A stretch of 64,000 bases of DNA, taken from contig DJVU01000006.1 of assembly GCA_002441345.1 (NCBI GenBank), positions 257,020 to 321,019 on the forward strand, in the 5' to 3' direction. A model generated the notes under the pieces. The model was not told the DNA's origin. It was given only the letters and a program-made list of their open reading frames with translations, and searched no databases. Position numbers and translations under genes: made by a program. Source of the DNA: Bacteroidales bacterium UBA6248. Its GTDB lineage: Bacteria > Bacteroidota > Bacteroidia > Bacteroidales > Lentimicrobiaceae. Shown piece by piece: positions 61,139 through 64,000 of this stretch (positions within the stretch are counted from its first letter, which is position 1; each line of letters starts with the position of its first letter).

Positions 61139-61564
61139 TTTTGCCGGATGAACGATTGTTCCGGAATACCGCCGGTAAATGTGTGCACCAGAATGTATTT
61201 CAATGAAAGCGGTTGTAGTACAGGCAAAGTTTTTTTATCGGGTTTAAGTAATTTTTCCGTTACCGGTGTTTATAGACTTTAAGACTTCCGGCGGTGATTG
61301 ACGGGATGGTAGCCGGCAGAAAAAAAGAACGTCAAAAGGATACGACAATGTGAACGTTATCAGAATGTGCTCATCTGAAGGTAAACGACGTACCCCCTGG
61401 CAGGCCGGCTTTTGTATGTTCCATTGTATTGGTCATGCACAGCAGTGGTTAAACAATAATGTTCTTAAAACAGAGTTATTATCCTGTTTACCGGAAATAC
61501 GTCCGATGCAATAATATGAATGTGCCGGCGTTTGTTTTGGAGTTTTTTTAAAGAAAATTATCAA
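61139..61564. other. Divergent intergenic region
   Basis: About 430 bases between the M23 peptidase promoter and the porV promoter. No gene, RNA or repeat is recognised. Confidence 0.5.
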
Positions 61565-61572
61565 TAACTTTG
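61565..61572 (+). promoter_or_regulatory. -7 promoter element of porV
   Basis: TAACTTTG matches TAnnTTTG. The leader to porV would be about 18 bases. The frame's earlier start at 61570 lies in this element and is not used. Confidence 0.6.
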
Positions 61573-61596
61573 CACCTTTCAATTAAAAATTACCCT

Positions 61597-62829
61597 ATGC
61601 GACTTTACTCAGTCATTCGAATGGGCCTGCTGGCGGGCTTTATGGCTATTTTTTCAGGAACATTGTTCGCCCAATCAAATAACTATATAGGACAGGATCT
61701 GAACACCATTACCACTGCTGTACCATTTTTACAGATTGCACCCGATGCCCGCTCAGGCGGTATGGGAGAAGCCGGGGTTTCGAGCAGCCCCGATGCCAAT
61801 TCAATGCACTGGAACCCGGCCAAATATTCTTACATAGAGAGCGATATGGGTTTTGCCCTTTCTTACAGCCCCTGGCTGAGAGCTTTGGTCAGTGATATTA
61901 ACCTGGCTTATCTTACCGGGTATAAAAAACTTGCAAATAACCAGGTGGTTTCCGGTTCCCTGCTCTATTTCTCTCTTGGAGATATCACATTTACTGATAT
62001 TCAGGGAGCTACCATCGGTAATTACAGGCCCAACGAATTTGCACTCAGTGGATCGTATTCCCGAATGCTTACCAAAAACCTGTCGGGTGCCGTAACCGCA
62101 CGTTTTATTCACTCAAATCTTACGCAAGGCCAGAGCGTTGGTGGTGCATCCACCAAGCCCGGCAACTCCATTGCAGCCGATATCGCCATTTATTCACGTC
62201 ACGACGTTGAGTTCCCGAATATGGAAGGATTCTTTGCCTGGGGTCTTAATATCAGCAACATCGGATCGAAAATTTCCTATTCCGACGACAATACTCAACG
62301 CGATTTCATCCCTACCAATCTTCGCTTCGGTCCTTCTTTAACCCTTGATATCGATGATTTCAACCGCCTATCCTTTATGGTGGATATCAACAAACTCCTG
62401 ATTCCGACTCCCCCGATTTATCTTACCGATTCAATAACCGGCCAGCCTGTTTACGATGACAACGGTAATCAGTTGATATTTAAAGGTATGGATCCTAATG
62501 TTTCGGTTCCTGTCGGCATGTTCCAGTCGTTCTTTGATGCTCCCAACGGTTTCAACGAAGAGATACGGGAACTTTCATTTGCTGTCGGCATTGAATACTG
62601 GTACGATAAACAATTTGCCATTCGCGGTGGATATTTCCATGAAGACAGAACCAAGGGCAACCGAAAATTCTTTACCCTGGGTGCCGGTTTAAGATACAAT
62701 GTGTTTGGTCTGGATTTCGCATACCTGATTCCCACAGGTGGGCAGGCTAAAAATCCGCTTGAAAATACGCTGCGCTTTACCCTGCATTTTGACTTCGACG
62801 CCTTCCAGAAACAAAACAGAGCTGAATAG
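61597..62829 (+). CDS. porV: Type IX secretion outer-membrane protein PorV
   Basis: 410 residues with a signal peptide (MRLYSVIRMGLLAGFMAIFS, then GTLFAQ). The mature N-terminus TTAVPFLQIAPDARSGGMGE followed by DANSMHWNPAKY is diagnostic of PorV/LptO. The barrel ends in FTLHFDFDAFQKQNRAE. PorV carries substrates from the translocon to the PorU sortase at the surface. In this window it lies about 10 kb from the porU pair, unlike the adjacent arrangement in Flavobacterium johnsoniae. Confidence 0.94.
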   Translation: MRLYSVIRMGLLAGFMAIFSGTLFAQSNNYIGQDLNTITTAVPFLQIAPDARSGGMGEAGVSSSPDANSMHWNPAKYSYIESDMGFALSYSPWLRALVSDINLAYLTGYKKLANNQVVSGSLLYFSLGDITFTDIQGATIGNYRPNEFALSGSYSRMLTKNLSGAVTARFIHSNLTQGQSVGGASTKPGNSIAADIAIYSRHDVEFPNMEGFFAWGLNISNIGSKISYSDDNTQRDFIPTNLRFGPSLTLDIDDFNRLSFMVDINKLLIPTPPIYLTDSITGQPVYDDNGNQLIFKGMDPNVSVPVGMFQSFFDAPNGFNEEIRELSFAVGIEYWYDKQFAIRGGYFHEDRTKGNRKFFTLGAGLRYNVFGLDFAYLIPTGGQAKNPLENTLRFTLHFDFDAFQKQNRAE

Positions 62830-62950
62830 ATTGTTCGGTCTTTTTCTGAACGGGCATTGCTGCCAGTGGTCAGGTTACAAGCTTAGTATCCGGTCAGCAG
62901 GAATAACGATTTGCTCCTGTTTGTGACCTGCACAGACGTAAAAAATGAAA

Positions 62951-62982
62951 AAAGTCCGGTGATCGCGATTACCGGACTTTTT
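62951..62982. terminator. Bidirectional terminator after porV
   Basis: AAAGTCCGGT (62951-62960) pairs perfectly with ACCGGACTTT (62971-62980) over a ten-base loop, with A/T runs on both sides. It can end both porV and the convergent acyltransferase gene. Confidence 0.8.
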
Positions 62983-63022
62983 ACTTAATTAACTTTCGTA
63001 AACCGGAAATGCAGCGGTTTAA

Positions 63023-63994
63023 TTATCCTACGGAGCTCCTTGGTTTAACGGTAATCATCCGTCGGAAAAATTTCGCAATTCCGGTCATAGCTTTCAGATG
63101 AAGCGGAAGGTGGTTGAAGCGAAGAGAAGGGTAGGTGGTGCGTGCGGCGCCGAAGCTGCCGTAAAAACGTGCCAGATTGGCGTCGTTTGATCCTTCAAAA
63201 TCAAGAGTCAGATGATTTCCGGCCGAATCCTGAATGATGCGGTCGATAAGCAGTGGCATAGCCCCGGTGGCACGTGCTTCCGCACCGGTGCCGGAAAAGA
63301 TAAATATGGCTTTGTGGTGACTGAACAGCAATATAGCCCCGGCACAGAGCGCATTCTGCCGGGTATAGGCTCCGTAGCAAATAGCTTTCTGATCGTGCAG
63401 GCAATGGTAGATAAGCCTCAGCAACCTGCGGTAATCGTTTTCGCGAAGGTGGGGGAAGTCCTTTCCCCTGGTTGCCCTGAAAATCGTTACAATCTCATCC
63501 GGGCGAAGGTTGTTGGAAATGGTAATGCCGTTTTTTACCGCTTTCGCGATGTTTCGCTTCGTATTTGCAGAATATCGCGATGAAAGCCTGTCGTAAGATT
63601 CGATCAGGTCAAGTTCGTAATTGGCGTTGTGTTTGATTTTCCAGCGTTTTTCATCCGGCTTGTTGAAGGAATTCAGGTTTATTTCTGCAAACCTGAATTT
63701 TTCCGGAATGGCTTTCAAAAACGCTTCAACGGTATCGGGTGTAAGATGTTTGATGCTGAAAATTCCGAGTTGTTGGGTAAAGAACGGCTGGTACAGGTAG
63801 GTAATGCCCGCTTTTTTGCGAAAGGGGAGGGGAAATACGGTTTCATAATCTCCCGCTACCAGGGCATCCCAGTCTTCACATACCAGATCGAGATACCATG
63901 AGTAAGCATAAATGGTTCCGTTTACGGCCATGATGATACACTTATCCCAGGCGTTCTTGTCAATCTGTATGTTGGAAATGTACCGGATGTTCAT
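63023..63994 (-). CDS. GNAT/FemAB-like acyltransferase
   Basis: 323 residues. The protein looks like two GNAT folds (FemAB-like): an N-terminal half with GTIYAYSWYLDLVCEDWDAL and FPLPFRKKAGITYLYQPFFT, and a C-terminal half with KAVKNGITISNNL, AGAILLFSHHKAIFIFSGTG and LTLDFEGSNDANLARFYGSF. Such proteins attach amino-acyl or acetyl groups to peptidoglycan or other glycans. Its start codon lies 6 bases from the right edge, so upstream context is unknown. Confidence 0.78.
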   Translation of the reverse strand: MNIRYISNIQIDKNAWDKCIIMAVNGTIYAYSWYLDLVCEDWDALVAGDYETVFPLPFRKKAGITYLYQPFFTQQLGIFSIKHLTPDTVEAFLKAIPEKFRFAEINLNSFNKPDEKRWKIKHNANYELDLIESYDRLSSRYSANTKRNIAKAVKNGITISNNLRPDEIVTIFRATRGKDFPHLRENDYRRLLRLIYHCLHDQKAICYGAYTRQNALCAGAILLFSHHKAIFIFSGTGAEARATGAMPLLIDRIIQDSAGNHLTLDFEGSNDANLARFYGSFGAARTTYPSLRFNHLPLHLKAMTGIAKFFRRMITVKPRSSVG

Positions 63995-64000
63995 GGTTGT

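Noticed and set aside
1..64000. CRISPR arrays, insertion sequences, integrase or prophage genes
   Set aside because: No regularly spaced repeats, transposase motifs or phage proteins were seen in either strand.

Overview
The window comes from a member of the Bacteroidota, most likely an anaerobic or fermentative member of the Bacteroidales. The evidence is consistent. Many genes are preceded by the Bacteroidota-type -7 element TAnnTTTG. Type IX secretion genes (gldJ, porP, two porU, porV) are present, as are a UpxY-type antiterminator and PorP/SprF-type and OmpA-TPR outer-membrane proteins. The best database relatives for most products would be expected in this phylum. There are about 52 protein genes, two tRNAs and no mobile elements, CRISPR arrays or rRNA. 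Gene order mixes housekeeping functions with several accessory blocks.

Left part (1-14.3 kb): the 3' end of dnaK, a secreted protein of unknown function, a large OmpA-like/TPR outer-membrane protein, a SpoU-family RNA methyltransferase, mutS, tRNA-Gly(GCC) and tRNA-Leu(UAA). A four-gene envelope operon follows (lipoprotein, two exported proteins, a long leucine-rich-repeat protein).

Tungsten/aldehyde block (14.3-28.7 kb): a WtpB-WtpC tungstate transporter with a P-loop NTPase as third gene, the matching binding protein WtpA behind a ModE-type HTH regulator, a tungsten-type aldehyde:ferredoxin oxidoreductase, and divergent from it a ThiF/ThiS (MoeB/MoaD-like) pair. Interspersed are GDP-fucose synthesis (gmd, fcl), an ALDH7-type aldehyde dehydrogenase, ppnP, an SDR and a P5C dehydrogenase. 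Read together this suggests tungstate import, cofactor maturation and use by one aldehyde oxidase. This is the most promising functional unit of the window.

Middle part (28.7-41.4 kb): folC with a TonB-ExbD-ExbB set, a 39-residue membrane peptide gene with its own terminator, an ECF sigma/anti-sigma/two Spy-like stress operon, a copper-type TonB receptor with an MbnP-like lipoprotein, and overlapping murF-anmK.

Right part (41.4-64 kb): type IX secretion genes (gldJ and porP on the minus strand, two tandem porU on the plus strand, porV at 61.6 kb). Between them lie a PfkB kinase, an acyltransferase, a PHP phosphoesterase, upp, a MacB-like permease, a polysaccharide deacetylase-like protein, a degenerate acylphosphatase, an isolated UpxY protein and an M23 peptidase. 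A GNAT/FemAB-like acyltransferase closes the window.

All identifications are from reading translations and motifs by eye; no database search was run.
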